Position numbers and translations under genes: made by a program
Shown: positions 37,141 through 45,414 of the stretch, one piece after another
Layout of the letters: each line of letters begins with the position of its first letter
Position numbering within the stretch: the stretch's first letter is position 1
From: Paenibacillus mucilaginosus 3016
GTDB taxonomy: Bacteria; Bacillota; Bacilli; Paenibacillales; NBRC-103111
Length of the DNA stretch: 64,000 nt
Assembly (NCBI RefSeq): GCF_000250655.1
Contig: NC_016935.1
Location: 7,210,001 to 7,274,000 of the forward strand
Direction: 5' to 3'
Notes under the pieces: model-generated
The model's input: only the letters and a program-made list of their open reading frames with translations
Told to the model about the DNA's origin: nothing
The model's database searches: none

Positions 37141-37171
37141 TATAAAATCCCCGAAGCCTCGCTCCGGGGAT
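37141..37171 (-). terminator. Terminator of the CAP-domain protein gene
   Basis: Stem atccccg (37147-37153) with cggggat (37165-37171), followed on the minus strand by TTTTATATG. Confidence 0.7.
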
Positions 37172-37185
37172 GGACCTGCCTTCGG

Positions 37186-37974
37186 TTATTTGCCGATAAA
37201 CTGCTGGGTGAACATCTTGCCGCACGGTCCGCCGTTCACGATCCCGATGCCGATGTGCGTGAAGTCCTTGCTGAGGATGTTCGCGCGGTGGCCCGGCGAA
37301 TTCATCAGCGCCGTATGCGCGGCCTGTACGCCCTGGTTGCAGGCAATATTCTCGCCGGCCGTCCGGTACGCAATCCCGAACCGCTTCATCATATCGAAGG
37401 GCGATCCGTAGGTCGGGGACTGGTGGGAGAAATAGTTGTTGTCCACCATGTCCTGGCTCTTCAGGCGCGCCACCTTGGACAGCGGCAGATCGACGGCGAG
37501 TGCAGGCAGTCCCGCCTGGGCTCTGGCCTGGTTCACCAGCGTCACCATCTGCTGCTCCTCGCTCGTCAGCTGATACCCGGACGGCTGCGGTGCAGGCGCC
37601 GGGGCCGGCGTCGGTGCCGGGGCTGGCGTTGGGGCCGGGGTTGGCGTGGGTGCCGGAGCCGGCTTCTTCGGGATCTTCAGGTTCCCGTAAGCCCACAGGA
37701 TGGACTGCAGGGTCTCGCTGTCCACCGCTCCCGTCACCGGAAGCCCGTAGGCCTTCTGGAACAGCTTCACGCCGTTCTCGGTGACAGGCCCGTAAGTTCC
37801 CGTAATCGTGCCGGAGAAGTAGCCGAGCGACTTCAGCATACCCTGAACGGCATACACATCCGGCCCCTGGGAGCCCCGCCCGAAGGCGAAGACCGTGCCG
37901 GAAGCCGCCACGCTGACGACAAGGCACAAGGCAAGCAGCATCGCCGTTTTCTTTTGGCGCAGTTTTTGCATCAT
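37186..37974 (-). CDS. Secreted peptidoglycan-binding plus CAP (SCP/YkwD) domain protein
   Basis: 262 residues: signal peptide (MLLALCLVVSVAASGTVFAF), a PG_binding_1 domain (about 33-95; GPDVYAVQGMLKSLGYFSG, GPVTENGVKLFQKAYGLP), a Pro/Ala/Thr linker (PAPTPAPTPAPAP), then a CAP domain (135-260; MVTLVNQARAQAGLPAL, HRANILSKDFTHIGIGIV, AGENIACNQG). This layout is seen in Bacillales YkwD/SafA-like exoproteins, some of which sit in the spore coat. Biochemical role of bacterial CAP domains is not settled. Confidence 0.88.
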   Translation of the reverse strand: MMQKLRQKKTAMLLALCLVVSVAASGTVFAFGRGSQGPDVYAVQGMLKSLGYFSGTITGTYGPVTENGVKLFQKAYGLPVTGAVDSETLQSILWAYGNLKIPKKPAPAPTPTPAPTPAPAPTPAPAPAPQPSGYQLTSEEQQMVTLVNQARAQAGLPALAVDLPLSKVARLKSQDMVDNNYFSHQSPTYGSPFDMMKRFGIAYRTAGENIACNQGVQAAHTALMNSPGHRANILSKDFTHIGIGIVNGGPCGKMFTQQFIGK

Positions 37975-38125
37975 GGATTCGTAGTCCTCCCTAACTCATA
38001 AGTCGAAGCTACTTTGAAGCATCCCCCGTGCATTTCCTTTTTATCCAGATCAACGGCTCCGCCGTCCTTGAAGCCCTTGGGCTGCGTAATCCGGGCCGGT
38101 CTTCTCCCTCCCTCGGCGCTTACGG

Positions 38126-38177
38126 CAAAGAGCCCCCCGGAGAGGGAGGCACGGTATCGTGCTTCCCCCGGGGGGCT
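38126..38177 (-). terminator. Strong hairpin after ycnI
   Basis: Outer stem agccccccgg (38131-38140) with ccggggggct (38168-38177) and an inner gggaggcacg/cgtgcttccc stem. The T tail on the minus strand is only three bases, so efficiency is uncertain. Confidence 0.65.
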
Positions 38178-38199
38178 CAACTTTCTTCCGGGCGGCCGG

Positions 38200-38856
38200 T
38201 TACCTGCGGCGCAGCAGGGACACCGCCAGCGAGGCGGCGCCCAGGATCAGGGCCAGGGCCGACAGGTAGAGCGGCGTCTGCGAAGGCGCAGCCGCTGCGG
38301 CTGCCGGCTCGGCGCCCGCTGCCGCAGCAGGGGCCGCTGTGTGGCCGTGGCTGTCCGCCGCCGCGCCGGCGGGCTTGGCGTTCACCTTGGTGACCGAAGC
38401 CGGCTTGTCGGCGCCTTCGGCACCGGTCCACTCGACGACGCTGCCGTCCTTGTACGTCTGGTAAGCTTTCCACGAGATCGCCGTGGCGTTGTCCGCTACC
38501 TTGCCGGACATGTAGAACTCGCCGAACTCGGTCGGCCCGAGACCTTCGCCGCTGGCGGTCCAGATCACGCCCGTAATCTTGTTGTCCGCATCCCTCTTGA
38601 TCTCGTAGGTCCATCCCGGCTTCGGCTCGAAGCGGGAGACCGTTACGGCATCCAGCGGGAAGCGGACCTCCACCTTCACGGTGGCGGCGTCCTTCTCCGA
38701 AGGCACGCGCACCGCGAATTTCTCATAAGTGCCCTGGGTCGTTTCTTTGGGATATACGGTCACGTGGGCACTGGCGATGCTTCCGCCGAGCAGTGACATC
38801 AACAGGCCTGCCGCAAGCAGGTACCGGATCGGTTTCGTAGTACGCATGGTTCGCAT
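38200..38856 (-). CDS. ycnI: YcnI-like copper-binding membrane-anchored protein (DUF1775)
   Basis: 218 residues. The signal peptide is cleaved before His (SIASA-HVTVYPKETTQG), leaving the N-terminal His that binds Cu(II) in YcnI. The DUF1775 domain (32-150; TYEKFAVRVPSEKDAATVKV, EFGEFYMSGKV) is followed by an Ala/Pro linker with GHTAAP and a C-terminal membrane helix (SALALILGAASLAVSL) plus Arg-rich end. In Bacillus it is linked to the copper importer YcnJ; no YcnJ-like gene is present in this window. Confidence 0.88.
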   Translation of the reverse strand: MRTMRTTKPIRYLLAAGLLMSLLGGSIASAHVTVYPKETTQGTYEKFAVRVPSEKDAATVKVEVRFPLDAVTVSRFEPKPGWTYEIKRDADNKITGVIWTASGEGLGPTEFGEFYMSGKVADNATAISWKAYQTYKDGSVVEWTGAEGADKPASVTKVNAKPAGAAADSHGHTAAPAAAAGAEPAAAAAAPSQTPLYLSALALILGAASLAVSLLRRR

Positions 38857-38942
38857 GGTTCGGGTCCCCTTCCTCTATACGCTCATTCTGTCCTTAGTTA
38901 CTGTACTGTAAAAGGCGTATAGAAGAAAATGACTCGACCGGG

Positions 38943-39617
38943 CTATTTGTCCTCCGAACTATGGCCGAACTGTGTCAATCCGTGCCTCACGGCATAAGCG
39001 GTCAGCTGCACCCGGTTGTCGAGCGCGAGCTTGGCCAGAATGTTCTTGATGTGGTTTTTGACCGTGTGCTCGCTGATCACGAGCCGCTCCGCGATCTGCC
39101 GGTTGCTCTGCCCGCTGGCCACGCAGCTGAGAATCTCGCACTCCCTCGCCGAGAGCACGGACGCCGCCGGGTCCTCCTGCAGCGGCTGCTGCTGGGCGGA
39201 GCGGAACGAATGGAACAGGCGGTCGGCCAGACCCCGGGAGACTTCGCTGTCCTCGTCGAGCAGCCCCCGCAGGTACGCGATCCACTCGTCAGGGTCCATG
39301 TTCTTGAGCAGATACCCCTGCGCCCCGCAGCGCACCGCGGTGAAGAGATCGGCGACATCGTCGGAGACGGTCAGCATCACCACGCGGATCTGCGGGTAGA
39401 GCGCCTTGATCCGCTTCGTCGCCTCCAGGCCGTTCATGCCGGGCATCTGCAGATCCATCAGCACGAGGTCCGGCAGCAGCCGGCCGGCCGCTTCCACCGC
39501 CTCCTCCCCGCCCCCGGCCTCTCCGGCCCATTCAAAGCCCGGCTCCCCCTCCAGCAGCTGCCGGATGGCCCGCCGGGACAGCGGGTGATCGTCGGCCACC
39601 AGTACACGGTAGCTCAT
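38943..39617 (-). CDS. NarL-family response regulator
   Basis: 224 residues: receiver (VLVADDHPLSRRAIRQLLEG, phospho-acceptor in LVLMDLQMPGMNG, MLTVSDD) and LuxR HTH (SARECEILSCVASGQSNRQI, SEHTVKNHIKNILAKLAL). It overlaps the kinase gene by four bases (ATGA). Similar in build to LiaR/VraR/DegU-type regulators; target genes unknown. Confidence 0.92.
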   Translation of the reverse strand: MSYRVLVADDHPLSRRAIRQLLEGEPGFEWAGEAGGGEEAVEAAGRLLPDLVLMDLQMPGMNGLEATKRIKALYPQIRVVMLTVSDDVADLFTAVRCGAQGYLLKNMDPDEWIAYLRGLLDEDSEVSRGLADRLFHSFRSAQQQPLQEDPAASVLSARECEILSCVASGQSNRQIAERLVISEHTVKNHIKNILAKLALDNRVQLTAYAVRHGLTQFGHSSEDK

Positions 39618-40444
39618 AAGCTTCCTCCTTCCCCGGACGGGCTGTGCCGTACGGCCAGTGTGATCGTCAGTCCTTCGCCCTCTTCACCGCTGAGGACGAG
39701 CTCCGCCCCAAGCTCCCGGGCCTGCTTGCGCATCAGGCCGAGGCCGTAGCGCCCCGCCCGGTCGGCGCTGCCTGGCGCCAGGCCCAGCCCGTTATCGGCT
39801 ATGCGCAGCCGCCAGGTCGAGCGGCCTTCTTCCCCGCTGACGAGCTCCAGCCAGGCCCGGTCGGCCATCGAATGCTTGCGGATATTGGTGAAGGCCTCGC
39901 GGATGATCGAGAAGAGCGGCACCTCGGCGGACGGCGGCAGCGCCCCGAGGTCCATAGCGATCCGGTGCTCGACCGGTATGCCGCTGAGCACGCTCCACTC
40001 CTCCAGCCAGGTCTGCAGGCGGGAGGCGAAGGTCGCGCTCTCCTCCGGCACCGTCCGCAGGTTGAAGATCGCCTGCCGCAGGTGGTGGTCGATCTCCGAA
40101 ACGGCCGAGCGGGCTTCCTCGAGCTGGCCTTTCTTCAGCTGCACGTTCAGGAAGAACAGGGTCTGGGCGATGTTGTCGTGCAGCTCGCGGGCCAGCCGTT
40201 CCCGCTCCTCATAGACGGCATGCCGGGCCTGCTCCCGCGACAAGCGCAGGTTAACCGATTCAATGCGGCGGAACATCCACGAGGCGAAGAGATAGGAGAG
40301 CAGCAGCGTGAGTATAAGCATATAAAAATTGCCGGTCTCCATCGACAGGCTGTCCAGCAGAAATTCATGCCGCACATACTCGAAGCCGCCGATGATCAGC
40401 GGAGGCACGAGGATCGTGAGCAGCTTCAGCGTTTTCATCGACAT
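39614..40444 (-). CDS. HisKA_3-type sensor histidine kinase
   Basis: About 276 residues with two N-terminal membrane helices (LLTILVPPLIIGGFEYV; FYMLILTLLLSYLFASWMF), then a HisKA_3 domain with the phospho-acceptor in RERLARELHDNIAQTLFF, and an HATPase domain (REAFTNIRKHS, ADNGLGL, GRYGLGLMRKQ). An intramembrane-sensing architecture like LiaS/DesK. Start is uncertain: ATG 40444 is used; 40474 (ten residues longer) is also possible. A TATAAT on the minus strand (40507-40512) may be its -10. Confidence 0.87.
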   Translation of the reverse strand: MSMKTLKLLTILVPPLIIGGFEYVRHEFLLDSLSMETGNFYMLILTLLLSYLFASWMFRRIESVNLRLSREQARHAVYEERERLARELHDNIAQTLFFLNVQLKKGQLEEARSAVSEIDHHLRQAIFNLRTVPEESATFASRLQTWLEEWSVLSGIPVEHRIAMDLGALPPSAEVPLFSIIREAFTNIRKHSMADRAWLELVSGEEGRSTWRLRIADNGLGLAPGSADRAGRYGLGLMRKQARELGAELVLSGEEGEGLTITLAVRHSPSGEGGSL

Positions 40445-40691
40445 CAGGGAATCCCACTTTCTTTTTCTTGTCATCGGGCAGGCTTGTACCTTGGGAAGTC
40501 CTCCCTATTATACACCCCGGGCGCTCCCTCCTACGAGAGCAGCTTCCGGTACCCCTGCCCCTTCCGCGGCGGCTGCTCCCGATTCTGCATAAGTCGGATT
40601 CCCTGCGGCACATACTACGGACATGTAGAATGTGGAAGCGCCGGACAAGCCCTGACGGGGGAGCATCCAAGCCAAGTGGAAAAATTAGGAT

Positions 40692-40720
40692 TGACAAGGA
40701 GGCCTGCATGCGTTAACTTA
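40692..40720 (+). promoter_or_regulatory. Sigma-A promoter of fabH
   Basis: TTGACA (40692-40697), 17-bp spacer, TAACTT (40715-40720). The FapR operator starts inside the -10. Confidence 0.65.
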
Positions 40721-40735
40721 GTACCAGGTACTATA
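40719..40735. promoter_or_regulatory. FapR operator
   Basis: TTAGTACCAGGTACTAT matches the Bacillus FapR box (TTAGTACCTRGTACTAA-type) with a perfect AGTACC-A-GGTACT palindrome. It overlaps the -10/+1 of the fabH promoter, so FapR would repress and malonyl-CoA induce. Confidence 0.85.
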
Positions 40736-40769
40736 TTCAGGTCATTAAAATTGAACCCGAGGTGATCTT

Positions 40770-41804
40770 ATGTCCACCGGCTTGTTCCCCGCCTCCGCAC
40801 CTTACCGTCCGCGGATTACGGCGATTGGCAGCTACACGCCCGAGCGCCGGCTCACGAATGCCGAGCTGGAGCGTCTGGTCGAAACGAATGATGAATGGAT
40901 CGTACAGCGGACCGGTATCCGCGAACGCCGTATCTGCGCACCGGAGGAGTCGACGGGCACCCTGGCGATCCGGGCGGTGCAGAACCTCGTCGAGCGCTAC
41001 GGCTCCGCACTCGATGACGTCGACCTGCTGATCGTCGCCACAAGCACGCCCGACTTCGCCTTCCCGGCCACCGCGTGCCTCGTTCAGGCCCACTTCGGCA
41101 TCCCGCACACGCTGGCCTACGACCTCAGCGCGGCCTGTGCCGGCTTCGTGCACGGGCTGCATACCGCCTCCGGCATGATTGCCTCCGGGCTGCACCGCAA
41201 GGCGCTCGTCATCGGTGCGGATGCGCTCTCCAAGATCACGGACTACACCGACCGGACCACCTGCATTCTCTTCGGCGACGCCGCCGGTGCCGTGCTGGTG
41301 GAGCGGGACGAAGCGCGGGACGCGGAGAGCTCCCTGCTCGCCTATACCGCCGGCACCGACGGCCGCGGCGGCCCGCACCTGTACCGTGCCGTCACCGCGG
41401 TGAGCTGGACCGACGGCGAGCCCGTCCCCGCCGGCGGCAAGCTCATGCAGAACGGCCGCGAGGTGTACCGCTTCGCCGTGCAGACCGTGCCCCGCGCCTC
41501 CGCCGAGCTGCTCGAAGCCGCAGGCCTGTCCCCCGCGGATGTGGACTGGTTCATCCCGCATTCGGCGAACCTGCGCATCATCGAGTCGGCGTGCGAGAAG
41601 CTCGGCATCCCGCTGGAGAAGACCCTGCACACGATCGAGGACTACGGCAACACCTCGGCGGCGACCATTCCGCTGGCCCTGGATGAGGGCGTGCGCGCCG
41701 GACTCCTCAAGGACGGCGACAGGCTGCTCCTGTTCGGCTTCGGAGGCGGTCTCGTCTATGGCGGACTGCTCCTGAAGTGGAAGGAGCTTCAGCCGCGGGT
41801 ATAG
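40770..41804 (+). CDS. fabH: 3-oxoacyl-ACP synthase III (FabH)
   Basis: Starts fatty-acid synthesis by condensing acyl-CoA with malonyl-ACP. The 344-residue thiolase-fold enzyme has the complete triad: Cys123 in DLSAACAGF, His264 in WFIPHSANLRI and Asn294 in YGNTSAATIPLAL. FGGGLVYGGLLL ends the fold. It stands alone, without fabF or other fab genes, and is probably a second FabH, as Bacillales often carry two. FapR control from the operator upstream ties it to lipid synthesis. GAGGTGATCTT precedes the ATG. Confidence 0.95.
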   Translation: MSTGLFPASAPYRPRITAIGSYTPERRLTNAELERLVETNDEWIVQRTGIRERRICAPEESTGTLAIRAVQNLVERYGSALDDVDLLIVATSTPDFAFPATACLVQAHFGIPHTLAYDLSAACAGFVHGLHTASGMIASGLHRKALVIGADALSKITDYTDRTTCILFGDAAGAVLVERDEARDAESSLLAYTAGTDGRGGPHLYRAVTAVSWTDGEPVPAGGKLMQNGREVYRFAVQTVPRASAELLEAAGLSPADVDWFIPHSANLRIIESACEKLGIPLEKTLHTIEDYGNTSAATIPLALDEGVRAGLLKDGDRLLLFGFGGGLVYGGLLLKWKELQPRV

Positions 41805-41915
41805 ATGCAGGCTTCGTCCAGCCGCTGCTCCGTTCCGCCCGGACACCGGCCGGTGCCTGCCATGAGCGGAGGCGGAGCACCGCTTCAGACCCGCCTCCGC
41901 TCCCCGGGGCATGCC

Positions 41916-41953
41916 AAAAGATGACTCCTGTGCCGGCCGGGAGTCATCTTTTT
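41916..41953. terminator. Bidirectional terminator after fabH
   Basis: Perfect 13-bp stem aaaagatgactcc (41916-41928) with ggagtcatctttt (41940-41952). T run on both exits; serves fabH and the convergent 42008 gene. Confidence 0.88.
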
Positions 41954-42007
41954 CCTATTCTAAGTACCCTGCGCCTAAGGTGGACTGAGCGCGTACCTGC
42001 ACGCCCC

Positions 42008-42469
42008 TCACGCTTCCTGCTTCAGCAGGAACAGCGCCGCAAGGCGGTCCACCCCGTCGCTCATCGCCAGGAAGAACACATCCCTTACCCGCGGACTCGG
42101 CGTAAGAAGATACGTATCGCGGAACTGGCGGATCGCCTCCCGTTCCATGCCGATCGCCTCCCGCAGCCCTTCGCGGTACGATACGGCAGAGGTCCCGGCC
42201 GGCTCGATCTTCGGCTCCATGCCTTTGAGCTCCACATACAGTTCCCGGACCAGCGCAAAGTGGCCCTTGGCCTGCAGCAGAAGCCTCTCCAGCTCCTCGG
42301 CCTCCGCCTCTCCCGGCGCCAGCTTCGCCAAGGCGGCATAGATGCGGACCGAGCCGGCAATATGGTTGAGACTCCACTGCAGACCCTCCAGGAAGCGAAG
42401 CACATCCCGGTACTGCAGCTTCATGGCGGCGGCGAGGCGGCTCGAGGTTTCCAGCGAATACATGCTCAT
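42008..42469 (-). CDS. Ferritin-like/four-helix protein
   Basis: 153 residues, all helical, with the look of a ferritin-like domain (SRLAAAMKLQYRDVLRFLEG, GLREAIGMEREAIRQFRDTY, DVFFLAMSDGVDRLAALFLL). The Glu/His metal ligands of a true di-iron centre are not convincingly present. Such proteins often occur as CotJC/CotF-like spore-coat factors in Bacillales, but the family cannot be fixed here. Last gene of the minus-strand run that carries the sugar island; GGGAGG upstream. Confidence 0.65.
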   Translation of the reverse strand: MSMYSLETSSRLAAAMKLQYRDVLRFLEGLQWSLNHIAGSVRIYAALAKLAPGEAEAEELERLLLQAKGHFALVRELYVELKGMEPKIEPAGTSAVSYREGLREAIGMEREAIRQFRDTYLLTPSPRVRDVFFLAMSDGVDRLAALFLLKQEA

Positions 42470-42570
42470 GACGTTTTCCTCCCGTCACATCCGAGAATCC
42501 TTACGCGATCATTGTATTCGCCGGAGCCCAGATGTGCGACTGCCGGCAGCGGGAAACTTCAGGCCCTGTA

Positions 42571-42882
42571 CTACAGCTCGGCATAAGCCGCATCATGGCC
42601 TTCCTCCAGACCTTTGCCGTATCCATGGTTGAAGCCTGCGTCATAGCCGTCGTTATAGCCGCTGTTATAACGGACCGCGTAGCCGGGGCCCCGCCGGACC
42701 GCCTTCTTTCGTCTGCGGCTGCTCCCCGGGGGGGCGGAAGCTGTGCCCGAAGCGGCCCGCTTACGCTTGCGTGCCTTCACCGGACCGGCGGATCTGACAA
42801 CCGTCACGGCCTTCCGCCGTTTCCTCCCCGGTGTGTGTCGTTTCATCCTAACCGCGCTTCGTTTCGCCCGCCTGGTCTTCAT
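42571..42882 (-). CDS. Stand-alone basic protein with Gly-Tyr repeat tail
   Basis: 103 residues and no enzymatic domain. Residues 1-65 are extremely Arg/Lys-rich (MKTRRAKRSAVRMKRHTPGR, SSRRRKKAVRRG). Residues 68-103 form a four-residue repeat with Gly every fourth position and aromatics next to it (YNSGYNDGYDAGFNHGYGKG, LEEGHDAAYAEL). Exactly this layout occurs as the N-terminal tag of four glycosyltransferases in the same cluster, so this is the tag without a catalytic part. The ATG at 42882 has GGGAGGTG upstream and overlaps the preceding gene by 35 bases. Function unknown; a scaffold or adaptor on the spore surface is inference. Confidence 0.75.
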   Translation of the reverse strand: MKTRRAKRSAVRMKRHTPGRKRRKAVTVVRSAGPVKARKRKRAASGTASAPPGSSRRRKKAVRRGPGYAVRYNSGYNDGYDAGFNHGYGKGLEEGHDAAYAEL

Positions 42883-43210
42883 GCGCGGCACCTCCCTTCT
42901 TCCGGCCTCCGGTTCCCTGCCGCCGGGCTACCGGGAGCCCGGCGCCCGTCACTTCCCCGCAGAGCCACGGCCGGGCCGGCACCCCGCTCCTGGGGCGGCG
43001 GCCGATCGTCAGGCCGGTGATCTTCACGGTCATCGCCCTCTGATAGGCGCTGATCGCCTGCAGATTCTCAGCCAGGTGCCTGGCCGCCGCCTCCGTGGAG
43101 ACGCCGACCTCGGCTATCCCTTCGAGCATACGGGCCAGGGCCCGCTGGCTGCGGGCCAAGGAGTGCAGCATATCGAGCTTGATGTCCTGCTCCAGCTCCC
43201 ACCGGTTCAT
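42848..43210 (-). CDS. Small helical protein, paralogue A of three
   Basis: 120 residues. The helical N-terminal half (NRWELEQDIKLDMLHSLARS, QRALARMLEGIAEVG) shares the pattern A-K/R-S/I-Q-x-x-L/I-A-x-M/I-L-E with the two upstream neighbours. The C-terminal half (65-120) is Gly/Arg/Pro-rich and probably disordered. Starts one base after the upstream stop (TGACATG), so translation is coupled. Unknown function. Confidence 0.7.
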   Translation of the reverse strand: MNRWELEQDIKLDMLHSLARSQRALARMLEGIAEVGVSTEAAARHLAENLQAISAYQRAMTVKITGLTIGRRPRSGVPARPWLCGEVTGAGLPVARRQGTGGRKKGGAAHEDQAGETKRG

Positions 43211-43211
43211 G

Positions 43212-43556
43212 TCAGTTCTCACCCATGCCGAACATGTCTCCGAGTCCGCCTCCCTGCATGCCGCCTCCGCCCATCCCGCCTTCCTCCTTCTGGTTGAGCA
43301 GAATCTGCAGATTGCGGGTCAGGGCGTTCTCCATCTTCGTCACGCCCTCGATCACTTCGATCAGCTGGTCGTGGATATCCATCGTTTCCTTCACCTGTAC
43401 CGCATGGCCGTCATAGGCCGCGACCGACAGGTGATTACAGATCCAGTGGCGCGACTTCTCGGCCTCCGCCGTCTTGGCTTCCAGCATCAACGCGATATTG
43501 AGCTGAATCTTGGCGGCCGCCTTCATGATGCGCGTAAGCGATTCGGCTCTGTTCAT
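43212..43556 (-). CDS. Small helical protein, paralogue B of three
   Basis: 114 residues: helical core (NRAESLTRIMKAAAKIQLNI, ALMLEAKTAEAEKSRHWICN, DIHDQLIEVIEGVTKMENAL) and a Gly/Met-rich end (GGMGGGGMQGGGLGDMFGMG). The ALMLEAK segment parallels ASILEAK of the upstream gene. The Gly/Met tail recalls secreted or coat-associated low-complexity ends. No signal peptide. Unknown function, likely part of the surface island operon. Confidence 0.72.
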   Translation of the reverse strand: MNRAESLTRIMKAAAKIQLNIALMLEAKTAEAEKSRHWICNHLSVAAYDGHAVQVKETMDIHDQLIEVIEGVTKMENALTRNLQILLNQKEEGGMGGGGMQGGGLGDMFGMGEN

Positions 43557-43607
43557 CCGGTTGTCCCCCTCTCCTGCTGCGCGGCCGCGGCTTCCCGTCG
43601 GACCCGC

Positions 43608-43898
43608 TTATTCCTCCCCGGGCCCATCTCCAAGCTCCCTGACGATGCACTCCAGACTCCCCGACATGGCTTCCTCAAGGTCGGACAGCACGTTAAGATA
43701 CGAAGTCACGCTCTTGGTGACCGAGAGGGAGTGTTCCATCAATGCGTCCAACCCTTCAAATTCAGGGTTTACGGGTGGAATGTATTGGTTCATGAGCGCG
43801 AGATGGCACACGACACACCGTTTGGCCTCCAGAATGCTGGCAAGCTCCTCCTGCGATTTGGCCATATGAAGAATGATTTCATCGATCTGCTCCTGCAC
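43608..43898 (-). CDS. Small helical protein, paralogue C of three
   Basis: 96 residues starting at GTG 43898 with GAGGAGG upstream. Helical: IDEIILHMAKSQEELASILE, AKRCVVCHLALMNQYIPPVN, VTKSVTSYLNVLSDLEEAMS. Shares the MAKSQEELASILEAK-type motif with the next two genes and a Cys-x-x-Cys (CVVC). Unknown function; related by sequence and position to the two downstream small genes. Confidence 0.72.
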   Translation of the reverse strand: MQEQIDEIILHMAKSQEELASILEAKRCVVCHLALMNQYIPPVNPEFEGLDALMEHSLSVTKSVTSYLNVLSDLEEAMSGSLECIVRELGDGPGEE

Positions 43899-44007
43899 CC
43901 GGTTCTCCTCCTCTTCCCTATTCTTCCCTCTATGCTATGCCGCACAGCGGGGCACAGCCACTGGCTCTGCCGCCCAATTCAGCGGCAGTTGACCGGCGGC
44001 TGTGCCC

Positions 44008-45414
44008 TTACAAGTTATCCGCCTTCAGCGTAACCGGAGCGATGAGGGGCAGTCCCCGGGGCAGCCGGGAAGCCAGCTGCGGATCAAGCGGCAGCGGGCC
44101 CGGACGGCCGGCTCCCCAAACCTCGGCGGCATGCGGAGAGGTGAAGCGGCGCAGCGTCCCCTGCTCGTGCAGGTACAGGTGGTCATCCTCGCCGCGCAGC
44201 AGCGCCCCTTCCGGCGGCAGGCCCGCATCGCTCTCACTCCAGGCGCTCTGGATCTCCGCCGCCGCGACCGCTTCTCCCACCGGCAAATGCCGCAGCTCGA
44301 TGTGGGAGAGCCGCACCGCCGGGAGGCCCGGAACGCCCGGAACGCCCGGACCGTCGACGGGATGCCGTACACCGCCGCGAAGCCAGAACAAGCGGCCGGT
44401 ATAGCTCTGCACCAGCGCCTCCCGGGGATACAGCCGGAACGTATCGAGGAAGCCTTCCGAGACGTTGGCCGTCTCCCCCGGCAGTGCCTGGGCGTCCCCC
44501 CATTTGCGCCCGTAATAATCCTGATTGCGGCCGTACACCTCGCCCATCTCGGTTCCGAGCGCCTTCACACTCACGCTCCCGACGTGATGAATGAACGTGT
44601 CCCCGGCAATCACCAGTTCATGGCCGAGCAGACGAACCCGCAGGCAGAAGTCGTCGTCCTCGCAGTTGCCCTTCTCGAAGCCCTCGTCAAAATAGCCGAG
44701 ACGGTCGAACAGCTCCCGCCGCAGCAGCAGGCAGAATCCCGTAATCCGGGTGGTGGGCCTCCAGCGGGATGCATCCGGGACGTTGAATTCCCTTGCGAAG
44801 CGGTGCATCTCCTTCATCGAAGCGTAGGAGACCGGCTGCAGCTGCTCCCCGCTGATATAATTGGTCATCGGTCCGACCAGCCCGATCCGCTCGTCACTGT
44901 GGAGACAGCGGAGCAGATTGCCGAGCCACCCCTGCGTCACCACCGTATCGTTGTTGAGCAGGAGCAGCGTCGATCCCCTCGCCATCCGCATCCCTTGGTT
45001 CACCCCGCCGGCAAAGCCGATATTCTCGGCATTGATCCGGAAGCGCAGCTGCCCCCGCATGGACTGCAGGTACTCGGCCGTTCCGTCCGTCGAGGCATTA
45101 TCGATCACGATAATCTCGTGAGGCTCGGGCGTATACTGCCGGATGCTCTCGATGCAGGCCTTGAGCAGCCCCGCCTGATTATAGGTAGGAATAATAATGC
45201 TGCAGCCTTCCCACGGCTGGCGGTACGACTGCAGGCCGGCCGCTCTTCCCTGCTCCAGGCCGGCCGGGTAGCCGGCATGATACCCTGCGGAGTAGCCCCT
45301 GCTGAAGACGTCTGCCCGGGTTCCGGCACGCAGGTGCCGGCTCCGGCGCGTCTTCCCGCGGACGATGCCCGGCCGGGCTGCCGCCTTCACCTGCGGACCT
45401 CCACGCCCTCTCAT
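44008..45414 (-). CDS. Tagged GT2-family glycosyltransferase
   Basis: 468 residues in three parts. (1) An Arg-rich N-terminus (1-37) and a Gly-aromatic repeat (RGYSAGYHAGYPAGLEQGRA, 39-60). (2) A GT2 domain, about 70-310: CSIIIPTYNQAGLLKACIES, VIDNASTDGTAEYL, NIGFAGGVNQGM, LLLLNNDTVV (DxD-type site), and EDDDFCLRVRLLGHELV. It resembles rhamnosyl-type transferases. (3) A tail (330-468) with two copies of a G-x-L-F/Y-x-x-x-x-G-x-x-R motif (GRLFWLRGGVRHP; DHLYLHEQGTLRRF). The start overlaps the GT-D gene (ATGA). Acts with the adjacent transferases on a surface glycan. Confidence 0.85.
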   Translation of the reverse strand: MRGRGGPQVKAAARPGIVRGKTRRSRHLRAGTRADVFSRGYSAGYHAGYPAGLEQGRAAGLQSYRQPWEGCSIIIPTYNQAGLLKACIESIRQYTPEPHEIIVIDNASTDGTAEYLQSMRGQLRFRINAENIGFAGGVNQGMRMARGSTLLLLNNDTVVTQGWLGNLLRCLHSDERIGLVGPMTNYISGEQLQPVSYASMKEMHRFAREFNVPDASRWRPTTRITGFCLLLRRELFDRLGYFDEGFEKGNCEDDDFCLRVRLLGHELVIAGDTFIHHVGSVSVKALGTEMGEVYGRNQDYYGRKWGDAQALPGETANVSEGFLDTFRLYPREALVQSYTGRLFWLRGGVRHPVDGPGVPGVPGLPAVRLSHIELRHLPVGEAVAAAEIQSAWSESDAGLPPEGALLRGEDDHLYLHEQGTLRRFTSPHAAEVWGAGRPGPLPLDPQLASRLPRGLPLIAPVTLKADNL

